Assembly: GCA_030653355.1 (NCBI GenBank)
Contig: JAURZN010000052.1
Span: 1 to 42,955, forward strand
Source: Gallionella sp.
GTDB lineage: Bacteria; Pseudomonadota; Gammaproteobacteria; Burkholderiales; Gallionellaceae
Reading direction: 5' to 3'
DNA length: 42,955 bases
Part shown: positions 1-8,597 of the stretch, piece by piece
How the letters are laid out: each line of letters opens with the position of its first letter
How positions within the stretch are numbered: position 1 is the first letter of the stretch
The notes under the pieces: generated by a model
What the model was told of the DNA's origin: nothing
What the model saw: the letters and a program-made list of their open reading frames with translations, nothing else
Database searches by the model: none
Program-made: the position numbers and the translations under genes

Positions 1-2
1 TC

Positions 3-443
3 GCCTTCAACGTGTTGCCGCAGATTGATGTGTTCATGGAAAACGGCTACACCAAGGAAGAAGTGAAGATGGTCTGGGAAACCCAGAAAATCATGGAAGA
101 TGATTCGATAGTGGTGAACCCGACCGCTGTACGCGTGCCGGTGTTCTATGGCCACTCCGAAGCTGTGCACATCGAAACACGTAGAAAGATTACAGCAGCC
201 GAGGCGCGCGCCCTGCTGGAAAAGGCGCCGGGCGTGGTCGTGATGGATGAGCGTGTGCCGGGCGGCTGGCCAACTGCAATTGATGCGGCAGGCACGGATG
301 CGACTTACGTGGGGCGGATACGTGAGGATATATCGCATCCCATGGGGCTGGATATGTGGGTTGTGAGCGATAACGTGCGCAAGGGTGCTGCCTTGAATAG
401 CGTGCAAATTGCCGAAATACTGATCGCAGAATATCTGAATTAG
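3..443 (+). CDS. asd: Aspartate-semialdehyde dehydrogenase, C-terminal part
   Basis: The reading frame is open from the window's left edge and ends at TAG 441-443, so only the last ~147 codons are present; the catalytic Cys lies outside. The enzyme reduces aspartyl phosphate to aspartate semialdehyde in the cytoplasm, feeding lysine, threonine, methionine and diaminopimelate synthesis. The segment YGHSEAVHIET matches the family's substrate-binding region, in which the His acts as base, and SDNVRKGAALNSVQ is the conserved C-terminal helix that contacts NADP and the active site. The GTG at 12 is an internal valine, not a start. Placement directly before fimV is usual in betaproteobacteria. Identification is firm; the true start cannot be seen. 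Confidence 0.93.
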   Translation, partial: AFNVLPQIDVFMENGYTKEEVKMVWETQKIMEDDSIVVNPTAVRVPVFYGHSEAVHIETRRKITAAEARALLEKAPGVVVMDERVPGGWPTAIDAAGTDATYVGRIREDISHPMGLDMWVVSDNVRKGAALNSVQIAEILIAEYLN

Positions 444-525
444 TTTGCTCTTGGGCTCTTGGGGCTTGTCCTGATGGCTCCGTAATGATACTTTTGTCGC
501 CAATACATATAGCGAGGCAACCAGC

Positions 526-3270
526 GTGCGTAAATCACTGTTGAAACAAGCAGCCCTTCGATCAGGCGGACTCACACCTTCAGATAGCCCAAGACTCATG
601 CTGAAAATACTGAGTGTAGCCGTGGGTCTGACGCTGGGCACTCTGGCACATGCCGTGGGTCTGGGCGGCATCAATGTGGTTTCTGCGCTGGGTCAGCCGC
701 TGAAAGCTGAAATCGAACTGCTCGCAGTCAGCAAGTCGGACAAGCCCAGCCTGGTTGCGCGTCTCGCTTCACCCGACGCCTATAAGGGCGTAGGTCTGGA
801 ATATCCCTACGGCGTTAAATACAGTTTTCAGGTTGAAAGTCGTGCGAATGGCGCGACCTACCTCAAGTTAAGCAGCAATCAGGAAATCAATGACCCTTTT
901 GTCAGCTTGCTGGTTGAGTTGTCATGGTCGTCGGGCAGATTAATGCGCGAATATACTTTTCTGCTCGACCCGCCCGGCTATGTTGCGGCCCAACCCGCGC
1001 CTGAAACAGTGCAAACTGTCTTGCCGGCAGTGGTGTCGCCTGTCAGGCTGACGGCGATTCCCAAGAGCTTGGAAGAGGCTAAGCCGGTTGCCAGGTTTGT
1101 TGAACAGTCTGTTGAGCGACCCGTTGAGAAACGGGTCGTTGCCGCACCCGCTCGGGCTGAAAAAGCCAGCGTGGAGACGGGTGAAATTACCGTTCAACGC
1201 GGCGACACCTTGAATAAAATTGCTGCGCGCAGCAAACCGGACGACGTCAGTCTGGAGCGCATGCTGGTCGCGCTGTATCGTGCCAATGATGATCAGTTTG
1301 ACGGCAAAAATATGAACCGCATTCAATCCGGGAAAATCCTGCGCATGCCGGATCAGGATGAAGTGATGAATGTGGCTCAGTCTGAGGCGGTTCAGGAAAT
1401 ACGCGCTCAGTCAGCTGACTGGAACGCTTATCGCCAGAAGCTCGCCGCAGCGGCTGCAACAAGCCGCCAGAATGAAACAAGCCGGCAAGTTGCTACCGGA
1501 AAAATCAGCGGTTCGGCTACCGATAAAACACCGGTGACTCATGAATCAGCCAAGGAAGTGTTGCGTTTATCCAAGGGCGAATTGCCCGGAGACAAGGCGG
1601 GCGCAGCAGGCCGTGCTGCACAGGACAAACGTAATTCCGCCGAAGAAGACGCGATTGCAAAAAGCAAGGCTGTCGAAGAAGGCAAGGCACGCGCTGCGTT
1701 ACTGGAAAGCAACCTAAAGAACATTGAGCGTCTGGCACAGCTAAAAGCTGAGGCTGCGGCGCTGGTTGCGGCCGCGTCTGTGGAAGGTGCCGCCTCTTCG
1801 GTTGCCAGTGAAGTTGCAGCAGCCAGTGAAGTCGCGACGGTAAGCGCGGTTGAATCTGCACCCACAGTGGCCGAAGAGCCTGCATTGCTGGATCAGTTGC
1901 TGGCTTCTCCGCTCGTAATGGGTATAGGCGCGGCTGTGCTGCTTGCGCTGGGCGGTTTGGGTATTGCGCTTGGTCGTCGCAAGCAGTTGCCGGCGAAGGC
2001 CGCTGAAGCTGTTGATACTGAGGGTGCGAAAACAGGCCATTTAACCAGTCCGGTTGCGCCTTCTCCCGATACCGGCGACTTTACGGTGCTCGCCGGTCAG
2101 GCAGAAGAGACTCCGCTACAGCCCGAGGATATTGATCCGATTAGTGAAGCCGAACTGTTCCTGAATTTTGGCCGCGATGAACAGGCAGAAGAGGTATTGA
2201 AAGACGCGATATTGCGTACGCCTGACAACCATCAGTTACATTTGAAATTGTTGGGTATTTACGCTAATCGTAAGGATGCGGCCGCCTTCTCGGTTGTCGC
2301 TATGCAGTTACATGGCACTGGAGATGCCGACGCGATGCGGCAGGCTGCTGAAATGGGCAGGAAGCTGGATCCGGATAATCCGCTGTATGCCGAAGACGGC
2401 TCCGAAAAAACTGTTGCCGAGGAGGTTGTTTCTGAAGAATCCGGCGTGGAACAGGCCGGTGATGAAGAAGCGAGTATTGAAGAAGCGGGCAGTGCTACCC
2501 TGTTGAGCCCCTCGTTCGGCGTGGAGGAGGCGCTTGCCGCACCTGAAGAGCTGTCTTCGGCCGACGAAGAGGTGGCGGACTTGCAAGCTGCGGAGCACAC
2601 GCCGGATCAGGCGGGTACGATAGATTTCGATGTAACTGCCGCGCCCGTTGAACAAACGGCTGCAGTTGATTTTGAAGTGACAGCCATGCCAGAAATTACC
2701 GAGCAGGTAGAATCGGTCGATTTCGATGTGACCTCCACCCTGCCTTTGTCAGGCGCAGCCGAGGAATTGGATATGGATGTCTCCGGGAAGGAAACGGAGA
2801 TAGCTGAAGTTGAACAGCAGGAAGTGGCATTGCCGAGCCTTGATGATTTGATTTTTGATGTCACACCCGTCTCAGAAGTCCAGAAAGAAGCCAAGGCCGA
2901 GACCGCCAGCACGGAAAACGAAGGCGGCATGGAATTTATGCTGGACTTCCCGATGGATGACATAGCAGAAACTCCGGCCTCACCTCCTCAGGTTATTGAT
3001 CTGGCTGATATCAGTCTGGATATGGATGATGCAGTCGAAGCTGCCGGCAAACCTGTGGCAGAGGTTGCAGCCGGCACGCCGACAGCAGAGGTTAAGCCGG
3101 TTGAGAGGAGTGAGCAATGGCATGAGGTCACCACCAAACTGGATCTGGCAAGAGCGTATCAGGAGATGGGCGATGCGGTAGGCGCGCGTGAAATTCTCGA
3201 TGAAGTTGTGCTGGAAGGTGATGAGGCGCAACAGCGTGAGGCGCAGTTAATTATCAGCCAGTTGGGATAA
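526..3270 (+). CDS. fimV: FimV-like polar hub / peptidoglycan-binding protein
   Basis: A 914-residue inner-membrane protein of the FimV family, which organises type IV pilus/twitching machinery and polar complexes. In order: a signal sequence ending in LAHA near residue 43; the conserved FimV N-terminal domain (from GLGGINVVSALGQPLKAE, ~45-150); a LysM domain (~219-275, from VQRGDTLNKIA); an Ala/Lys/Glu-rich, probably coiled-coil stretch (~290-440); one membrane helix (~457-482); a TPR-like part (~540-615); a long acidic region with three near repeats of the type [IV]DF[DE]VT (~700-745); and the short conserved FimV C-terminal domain (LDLARAYQEMGD, ~868-912). The GTG at 526 has GAGG nine bases upstream. 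ATG 598 would also give a normal signal peptide but lacks a visible ribosome binding site. The gene ends in a strong terminator. Confidence 0.9.
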   Translation: MRKSLLKQAALRSGGLTPSDSPRLMLKILSVAVGLTLGTLAHAVGLGGINVVSALGQPLKAEIELLAVSKSDKPSLVARLASPDAYKGVGLEYPYGVKYSFQVESRANGATYLKLSSNQEINDPFVSLLVELSWSSGRLMREYTFLLDPPGYVAAQPAPETVQTVLPAVVSPVRLTAIPKSLEEAKPVARFVEQSVERPVEKRVVAAPARAEKASVETGEITVQRGDTLNKIAARSKPDDVSLERMLVALYRANDDQFDGKNMNRIQSGKILRMPDQDEVMNVAQSEAVQEIRAQSADWNAYRQKLAAAAATSRQNETSRQVATGKISGSATDKTPVTHESAKEVLRLSKGELPGDKAGAAGRAAQDKRNSAEEDAIAKSKAVEEGKARAALLESNLKNIERLAQLKAEAAALVAAASVEGAASSVASEVAAASEVATVSAVESAPTVAEEPALLDQLLASPLVMGIGAAVLLALGGLGIALGRRKQLPAKAAEAVDTEGAKTGHLTSPVAPSPDTGDFTVLAGQAEETPLQPEDIDPISEAELFLNFGRDEQAEEVLKDAILRTPDNHQLHLKLLGIYANRKDAAAFSVVAMQLHGTGDADAMRQAAEMGRKLDPDNPLYAEDGSEKTVAEEVVSEESGVEQAGDEEASIEEAGSATLLSPSFGVEEALAAPEELSSADEEVADLQAAEHTPDQAGTIDFDVTAAPVEQTAAVDFEVTAMPEITEQVESVDFDVTSTLPLSGAAEELDMDVSGKETEIAEVEQQEVALPSLDDLIFDVTPVSEVQKEAKAETASTENEGGMEFMLDFPMDDIAETPASPPQVIDLADISLDMDDAVEAAGKPVAEVAAGTPTAEVKPVERSEQWHEVTTKLDLARAYQEMGDAVGAREILDEVVLEGDEAQQREAQLIISQLG

Positions 3271-3287
3271 TGGATTATTTTTGCACT

Positions 3288-3320
3288 ACGGCAGCTCTTT
3301 GGTGAGCTGCCGTTTTTTTT
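3288..3320 (+). terminator. Rho-independent terminator after fimV
   Basis: A 10-bp perfect stem (ACGGCAGCTC, 3288-3297, with GAGCTGCCGT, 3304-3313) with a six-base loop is followed by a run of eight T. It separates fimV from the next gene, whose ATG lies 13 bases further on. Confidence 0.9.
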
Positions 3321-3332
3321 GGAGCGACGTGC

Positions 3333-3938
3333 ATGAAGTTACACCCCGCTACGCAAATATTGATCTGGTGTGTGCTGGTGGCCGCAATGCAATTTCTGAC
3401 GCCCGCCACATTGCTGGTGACCGGCGCCCTGGTGCTATCGCTGGCCTTCGCGCTGTCCAGTCACAAGTTCGTCCAGTTGGTGCGGCGCACGCGCTGGATC
3501 TTGTTTTCATTGTGGCTGATATACGCCTACAGCACACCGGGGCAAGCTGTATGGGATGCACCGTTCAGTCCCAGTCTTGAAGGCTTGCTCGATGGCGGTT
3601 TGCAATTGATGCGTTTGCTGGTTGCCTTGGCTGGTCTGGCGATATTGCTGGATAGGCTGCACAGGCAGCAGCTGATGGCTGGTCTGTACAGTCTGTTTGC
3701 GCCGCTGGAATGGCTGGGGCTGTCGCGTGAACGACTGGCCGTGCGGCTGGCGCTGACTTTGCACTATGCCGAAGTCGCGATGTTGCGCGAAACGCGCAGC
3801 TGGCAAGACTGGCTGTACAGCCTGTTTGAGCCGCACGGGGAAGTGACTAAATCCATGGAGTTGCCGGTGTATCGTTTTGCACGCCTTGATGTGCTGCTGC
3901 TGGCGGGCGCGCTGCTGTTGCTATGGCTGGCGGTCTGA
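3333..3938 (+). CDS. CbiQ/EcfT-like membrane protein
   Basis: A 201-residue, very hydrophobic protein with membrane segments around residues 8-40, 52-66, 90-108 and 182-200. The region RRTRWILFSLWLIYAYS followed by a cytosolic stretch with REr-type charged positions (LSRERLAVRLALTLHYAE) resembles the transmembrane (T) component of energy-coupling-factor transporters such as CbiQ. That match is from general pattern only; no ATPase or substrate-binding partner is next to it, so a transport role is an inference. GGAG at 3321-3324 precedes ATG 3333. Its TGA overlaps the start of truA (TGATG), which suggests coupled translation. Confidence 0.6.
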   Translation: MKLHPATQILIWCVLVAAMQFLTPATLLVTGALVLSLAFALSSHKFVQLVRRTRWILFSLWLIYAYSTPGQAVWDAPFSPSLEGLLDGGLQLMRLLVALAGLAILLDRLHRQQLMAGLYSLFAPLEWLGLSRERLAVRLALTLHYAEVAMLRETRSWQDWLYSLFEPHGEVTKSMELPVYRFARLDVLLLAGALLLLWLAV

Positions 3939-4702
3939 TGAGAATCGCGCTGGGAGTGGAATACGACGGTCGCCCCTATTGTGGCTGGCAGAGTCAGGCT
4001 GAAGGGCAGACCGTGCAGGACGCGATGCAGGCTGCGTTGAGTCAGATCGCAGGTGCGCCGATTTCGGTCATTGCCGCAGGGCGCACTGACACCGGGGTGC
4101 ATGCGCTGGAACAGGTGATACATTTCGATACGCAGGCGGAGCGTCCGTTGACGGCCTGGGTGCGTGGCGCGAACGCGCTGTTGCCGGACAGCATCGCGGT
4201 GCGCTGGGCGCATCTTGTGCCGGACGAGTTTCATGCGCGTTGTTCGGCGCACGGGCGCAGCTATCGCTATCTGCTGATCAATCGTCCGGTGCGCCCTGCA
4301 ATACAGGCAGGGAAAGCAGGTTGGTTTCACGCGCCACTGGATGTGGCCGCGATGCAGGCGGCGGCGCAATGCCTGCTGGGCGAACATGATTTCAGCGCGT
4401 TCCGCGCTTCGCAATGTCAGGCCAAGTCTCCGGTCAAGACATTGAATAAGCTGGATATTTATCTGGACGGGGAGATGCTGGTGTTCGATGTCAGCGCCAA
4501 TGCATTTTTGCACCACATGGTGCGTAATCTGGTGGGTTGTCTGGTGTATGTCGGCAAGGGTAAGTATCCGCCGGAATGGCTGGCCGGGGTGCTGGAAAGC
4601 CGTGAGCGCAGGCTTGCCGCGCCGACCTTCTCGCCTGATGGTTTATACTTGCGCCGCATTCAATACGATGCGAAGTGGGGCTTGCCGCAAAGGCAGGACT
4701 GA
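3938..4702 (+). CDS. truA: tRNA pseudouridine(38-40) synthase TruA
   Basis: TruA converts uridines 38-40 of the tRNA anticodon arm to pseudouridine in the cytoplasm. From ATG 3938 the protein has 254 residues, the usual family size, and begins MRIALGVEYDG. The catalytic Asp is D51 in AAGRTDTGVHA, and the conserved AFLHHMVRNLVG segment follows near residue 190. A start at 3923 is open but would add five residues and overlap the previous gene further; 3938 uses the TGATG overlap. The last codons (PQRQD and stop) lie inside an inverted heptamer repeat, so the original C-terminus may have been replaced by a few residues. Confidence 0.95.
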   Translation: MRIALGVEYDGRPYCGWQSQAEGQTVQDAMQAALSQIAGAPISVIAAGRTDTGVHALEQVIHFDTQAERPLTAWVRGANALLPDSIAVRWAHLVPDEFHARCSAHGRSYRYLLINRPVRPAIQAGKAGWFHAPLDVAAMQAAAQCLLGEHDFSAFRASQCQAKSPVKTLNKLDIYLDGEMLVFDVSANAFLHHMVRNLVGCLVYVGKGKYPPEWLAGVLESRERRLAAPTFSPDGLYLRRIQYDAKWGLPQRQD

Positions 4703-4819
4703 GGATTGAGGACTGAGGACTGAGGACTGAGTATGGATGAACGGGATGTTGTTAAAGCGCAAAATGTGGAAGCGGGAGTCGGGTTTTCTCAATCCTCGAT
4801 CCTCAATCCTCAATCCTGC
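4693..4819. repeat. Inverted heptamer repeat spanning truA end and trpF start
   Basis: The left arm (4693-4724) is built of GAGGAYT-type 7-base units. The right arm (4788-4819) is its reverse complement, with 28 of 32 positions agreeing when compared by eye. The 63-base centre holds the trpF start codon. Short tandem heptamers of this kind resemble the STRR repeats described in filamentous cyanobacteria; the paired, inverted arrangement suggests a small hairpin-forming mobile or miniature element. Confidence 0.75.
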
Positions 4820-5464
4820 AGGGTCAAAATCTGCGGTATCACCCGTGCCGAAGATGCACGGGCTGTGGCGATGAGTGGCGCGGATGCAATCGGCCTGGTG
4901 TTTTATGAAAAAAGTCCACGTCATGTCAGTATCGTTCAGGCCGCAAAACTGGCGGCCGCGCTGCCGCCCTTCGTCACCGTGGTCGGGTTGTTCGTGAACG
5001 CCAGTGCAGAAACGGTGCGCGAGGTGCTGGCGGCCGTGTCGCTGGATGTGCTGCAATTCCACGGCGATGAAGCCCCCGAATTCTGTGAGCAATTCCATAA
5101 ACCTTATCTCAAAGCAATCCGCGTCAAAGCCGGGGTGGATTTGTTACAATGCGCGGCGCGTTTTCATACCGCTCAGGGTTTGCTTCTGGACGCGCATGTG
5201 GAAGGGATTCCGGGTGGCACCGGAGCCAGTTTTGACTGGACTTTGATTCCCGAAAAAATGCCGCTGCCTTTGATTTTGTCAGGCGGGCTGAGCGTTGAAA
5301 ATGTTGCCGCGGGAATCAGACAAGTACGGCCCTATGCGGTAGATGTATCGAGCGGTGTAGAGGCGGGCAAGGGAATGGACACACTGAAGGGTATAAACAC
5401 CCTGAAGGGTGTGAAAGACGCGGCGAAGATCGCCCGTTTCATGCAAGAGGTTAAAAGTGTATAA
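4733..5464 (+). CDS. trpF: Phosphoribosylanthranilate isomerase
   Basis: TrpF is a TIM-barrel enzyme of tryptophan synthesis that rearranges phosphoribosylanthranilate to CdRP. The family core starts RVKICGITR at residue 30 (catalytic Cys in KICG); the later motifs [21 protein letters not shown] and DVSSGVE are all present. The family normally starts at or just before that first motif, so the first 29 residues are extra and are largely encoded by the inverted heptamer repeat; no alternative ATG or GTG with a ribosome binding site is seen closer to it. Near the C-terminus a short duplication (DTLKG, NTLKG, 5378-5414) is also inserted before KDAAKIARF. The TAA overlaps the trpB GTG by eight bases. 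Confidence 0.92.
   Translation: MDERDVVKAQNVEAGVGFSQSSILNPQSCRVKICGITRAEDARAVAMSGADAIGLVFYEKSPRHVSIVQAAKLAAALPPFVTVVGLFVNASAETVREVLAAVSLDVLQFHGDEAPEFCEQFHKPYLKAIRVKAGVDLLQCAARFHTAQGLLLDAHVEGIPGGTGASFDWTLIPEKMPLPLILSGGLSVENVAAGIRQVRPYAVDVSSGVEAGKGMDTLKGINTLKGVKDAAKIARFMQEVKSV
5376..5415 (+). repeat. Tandem/inverted duplication in the 3' part of trpF
   Basis: Two near copies of an ~18-base unit ending CTGAAGGGT follow each other (around 5384-5396 and 5400-5412). The second contains ACACCCTGAAGGGTGT, which can fold on itself. The reading frame is kept; the encoded [11 protein letters not shown] is not part of the normal TrpF C-terminus. Confidence 0.55.
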
Positions 5465-6652
5465 CTATCCAGACAGTACGGGTCATTTCGGCCAGTTCGG
5501 CGGCATCTACATGGCGGAAACGCTGATTCCGGCAGTGGAAGAATTGCGTGTGCAGTATCTGCGCTATCAAAACGACCCGGAATTCAAGGCTGAGTTTGCC
5601 TACGAATTGAAACATTATGTCGGGCGTCCCAGCCCGATTTATCACGCCAAAAACTGGTCCGACCGGCTGGGCGGTGCGCAGATTTACCTGAAGCGCGAAG
5701 ACTTGAATCACACCGGTGCGCACAAGATCAATAATGCCATCGGCCAGGCCTTGCTCGCAAAACGCATGGGCAAGAAACGCGTGATCGCCGAGACAGGCGC
5801 GGGCATGCACGGTGTGGCGACGGCTACCGTGGCCGCGCGTTTCGGTATGGAGTGCATCGTTTACATGGGCGCGGAAGACATACAGCGTCAGTCGCCGAAT
5901 GTGTACCGGATGAAATTGCTGGGCGCGACGGTAGTGCCGGTGGAGAGCGGATCGAAGACGCTCAAGGATGCATGCAACGAAGCGATACGCGACTGGGTGA
6001 CCAACGTCGAGAGCACTTTTTACATCTTCGGCACGGCGGCAGGCCCGCACCCTTATCCGATGATGGTGCGTGATTTTCAGTGCGTGATAGGCAACGAAGC
6101 CAAAATCCAGATGCCGGAAATGATTGGTCGCCAGCCGGATGCGGTGATCGCCTGCGTCGGCGGAGGTTCCAATGCTATCGGCCTGTTCTATCCCTACATC
6201 GAGGAAAAAGACGTGCAGATCATCGGCGTGGAAGCGGGCGGCTACGGCATCGCCAGCGGACAGCACGCGGCGCCACTCACCGCAAACGCCAAGGTGGGCG
6301 TGCTGCATGGTAATCGTGTGAATCTGATGCAGGATGAAAACGGTCAGATTACCGAGACCATTCTATTTCTGCCGGTCTGGATTATCCCGGTGTCGGCCCT
6401 GAGCATTGCTGGCTTAAGGAAATCGGACGCGCGCAATATGTCGCGATTAACGATGACGAGGCGATGCAGGCATTTCACGATCTGTGCCGCTTTGAAGGCA
6501 TCATTCCCGCGCTCGAATCCAGCCATGCGCTCGCGCATGCGGCGAAGATTGCGCCTGGAATGAGTAAAGACAAGGCCTTGCTGGTCAATCTGTCCGGTCG
6601 TGGCGATAAGGATATCAATACTGTGGCACGTCTTTCGGGGATTGCGCTATGA
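5457..6652 (+). pseudogene. trpB: Tryptophan synthase beta chain, frameshifted
   Basis: TrpB condenses indole with serine using PLP. GTG 5457 overlaps trpF by eight bases and has AAGAGG at 5445-5450. The PLP lysine is K90 in [10 protein letters not shown], and the Gly-rich phosphate loop [10 protein letters not shown] is intact. Around 6357-6360 the frame breaks: GAGACCATTC stands where the family has Thr-His-Ser (GAGACCCATTC), i.e. one C is missing from a C run. Reading on in the -1 frame restores [16 protein letters not shown] and the normal C-terminus ending LSGIAL at 6652, giving ~398 residues. The uncorrected frame stops at 6563 with 368 residues and a nonsense tail. Either a real one-base deletion or a sequencing/assembly error; intact trpF and trpA favour an error. 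Confidence 0.88.
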
Positions 6653-7449
6653 GCCGTATTCAAGCAACGTTTGACGCGCTCAAGCAGCAAAACCGCCGCG
6701 CATTGATTCCGTTCTTCACCGCTGGAGATCCGCATCCGGCGCTCACCGTTCCGTTGATGCATGCCATGGTGGCAGCGGGTGCGGATGTGATTGAGCTGGG
6801 CGTGCCGTTCTCCGACCCGATGGCCGACGGCCCGACCATACAGCGCGCTTCGGAGCGTGCGCTCAAGCAGGGCATGTCGCTGCGCGGCGTGCTGGATCTG
6901 GTCGCCATATTCCGCCAGCAGGACAATCGCACCCCGGTGGTGCTGATGGGCTACGGCAATCCGATCGAGGCGATGGGCTGGGATGTGTTCGCGCAACGCT
7001 GCGCGGAGGTGGGCGTGGATGGCGTGCTGACGGTGGATTTTCCGCCGGAAGAGAGTCACGATGCCTTCGAACATTTGCAAGGCCACGGCATTGATCCGAT
7101 CTTTCTGCTGGCACCGACGACTGAAGACGCGCGCGTCGAACAGGTTGCAAAACTGGCGCGCGGCTATGTGTATTACGTTTCATTGAAGGGCGTGACCGGA
7201 GCGGGCAATCTCGATCTGTCTGCCATCGAGCAGAAGCTGCCTCAGTTGCGCAAACATATCAAGTTGCCTATCGGCGTGGGTTTCGGCATCCGCGATGCAG
7301 TGACCGCGCAGGCGGTGGCGAAGCTGTGCGATGGCGTGGTGGTGGGCAGCCGCATCGTGCAGGAAATCGAGAATTCGAATGACGCGACAGTGATCGCCAA
7401 TGTCAGTGCATTGGTCAATGAATTAAGGCTGGCAATCAATCAGGCCTAA
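6649..7449 (+). CDS. trpA: Tryptophan synthase alpha chain
   Basis: TrpA cleaves indole-3-glycerol phosphate to indole, which is channelled to TrpB in the alpha2-beta2 complex. The protein has 266 residues, a normal length. The catalytic acids are E49 ([11 protein letters not shown]) and D60 ([10 protein letters not shown]); PFFTAGDP near the N-terminus and PIGVGFGI in the phosphate-binding loop are typical. The ATG overlaps the trpB stop as ATGA, showing the trp genes form one operon, and accD follows 10 bases later. Confidence 0.97.
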   Translation: MSRIQATFDALKQQNRRALIPFFTAGDPHPALTVPLMHAMVAAGADVIELGVPFSDPMADGPTIQRASERALKQGMSLRGVLDLVAIFRQQDNRTPVVLMGYGNPIEAMGWDVFAQRCAEVGVDGVLTVDFPPEESHDAFEHLQGHGIDPIFLLAPTTEDARVEQVAKLARGYVYYVSLKGVTGAGNLDLSAIEQKLPQLRKHIKLPIGVGFGIRDAVTAQAVAKLCDGVVVGSRIVQEIENSNDATVIANVSALVNELRLAINQA

Positions 7450-7459
7450 AGGAGATAAC

Positions 7460-8341
7460 ATGAGCTGGTTCCAAAAATTATTACCCCCGAAGATCAAGCG
7501 CCGTGTAGGCGAAGCCAAAAAAAACGTGCCGGAAGGCCTGTGGAGCAAGTGCCCCTCCTGCGAGACGGTACTGTATCACTCTGATTTACTGAAAAATTTG
7601 GGTGTATGTCCCACATGCAGTCATCACAACCGCGTTTCCGCACGCTGCCGTCTGGACTGGTTGCTCGATGCCGAAGGACGTTTTGAAATCGGCGCCGAGG
7701 TTCTGCCTGTGGATACGCTTAAGTTCAAGGATCAGAAAAAATACTCCGACCGTCTCATCGCCTCGAAGAAAAGCACGGATGAAGATGATGCGCTGGTGGT
7801 GATGCAGGGCAATATACGCACTGCGCCGGTCGTGGTCGCGTGTTTTGAATTCAGTTTCATGGGCGGTTCCATGGGTTCGGTAGTCGGAGAGCGTTTCGTG
7901 CGCGGCGTACAGGTCGCGCTGGAGCAGAAGTGCCCGTTCATTTGCTTCTCCGCCAGCGGCGGGGCGCGCATGCAGGAAGGCCTGTTGTCGCTGATGCAGA
8001 TGGCCAAGACCTGCGCCGCGCTGACGCAACTGTCCGAAGAAAAGCTACCTTTCATTTCCGTGTTGACCGATCCCACCATGGGCGGCGTGTCCGCCAGCTT
8101 CGCCTTCATGGGTGACGTGGTGATTGCCGAGCCGGGCGCACTGATAGGCTTCGCCGGTGCGCGCGTGATTCAGCAGACCGTGCGCGAAACCCTGCCTGAC
8201 GGCTTTCAGCGCGCGGAGTTCCTGCTCGAACACGGCGCGGTGGACATGATCATCGACCGCCGCGAGATGCGCAATCAGTTGGCGACGCTGACCACCTTGC
8301 TGACCAAAAAACCGGCTGTTGCGGAGGCCGAAGCGGTCTGA
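7460..8341 (+). CDS. accD: Acetyl-CoA carboxylase carboxyltransferase subunit beta
   Basis: AccD forms the carboxyltransferase with AccA and makes malonyl-CoA for fatty acid synthesis. The 293-residue protein has the four-cysteine zinc ribbon C31-C34-C50-C53 ([10 protein letters not shown] ... CPTC), followed by the crotonase-like carboxyltransferase domain with [13 protein letters not shown] and [18 protein letters not shown] at 7448-7454 marks ATG 7460. Its position between trpA and folC is the common betaproteobacterial order. A candidate terminator lies directly after the stop. Confidence 0.97.
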   Translation: MSWFQKLLPPKIKRRVGEAKKNVPEGLWSKCPSCETVLYHSDLLKNLGVCPTCSHHNRVSARCRLDWLLDAEGRFEIGAEVLPVDTLKFKDQKKYSDRLIASKKSTDEDDALVVMQGNIRTAPVVVACFEFSFMGGSMGSVVGERFVRGVQVALEQKCPFICFSASGGARMQEGLLSLMQMAKTCAALTQLSEEKLPFISVLTDPTMGGVSASFAFMGDVVIAEPGALIGFAGARVIQQTVRETLPDGFQRAEFLLEHGAVDMIIDRREMRNQLATLTTLLTKKPAVAEAEAV

Positions 8342-8342
8342 C

Positions 8343-8368
8343 GGACATGGCAAGTTGCCCTGTCCTTT
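8343..8368 (+). terminator. Candidate terminator after accD
   Basis: An 11-bp stem with one mismatch (8343-8353 with 8355-8365) and a one-base nominal loop begins two bases after the accD stop. It is followed by TTT and a pyrimidine-rich stretch rather than a full T run. Confidence 0.5.
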
Positions 8369-8597
8369 CCCTCCCCTTAATCCTCTGGTGGGACTACTGA
8401 TAAGGCTACTCAATTCTGGCTAAGTGCTAGACCAAGCTATCATTGATAGCCATTCGACTAAGCTATCGAAGACGATAGCAAAGTCGCTGCTTATCCCGCA
8501 TGGGGTAGAGGAGCCAAACAGGGTGCAATAGGCAACGGGCATTGCACCGGATGTACCCGATTTGGTGCAATGCGCTCCGCTTATTGACTACATAGAT
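8369..8597. repeat. accD-folC intergenic region with tandem hairpins and GGTGCAAT repeats
   Basis: No gene is seen here. Two hairpins of related sequence stand close together: GCTATCATTGATAGC (8436-8450) and GCTATCGAAGACGATAGC (8462-8479). Then comes an inverted pair GGTGCAAT (8522-8529) / ATTGCACC (8541-8548) and a third copy at 8564-8571. The last group resembles widespread short intergenic repeats of proteobacteria. A promoter for the folC-dedD-cvpA-purF group may be here, but I could not point to one. Confidence 0.6.

Noticed and set aside
3764-4516. 250-codon minus-strand frame opposite truA
   Set aside because: It lies entirely on the other strand of truA and the preceding gene in GC-rich sequence and has no family features; a shadow frame. 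The same holds for the long frames opposite trpB, metZ, folC, purL and the stomatin gene.
6464-6652. Separate small gene after trpB
   Set aside because: Its sequence is exactly the missing TrpB C-terminus in the shifted frame, so it was merged into the frameshifted trpB.
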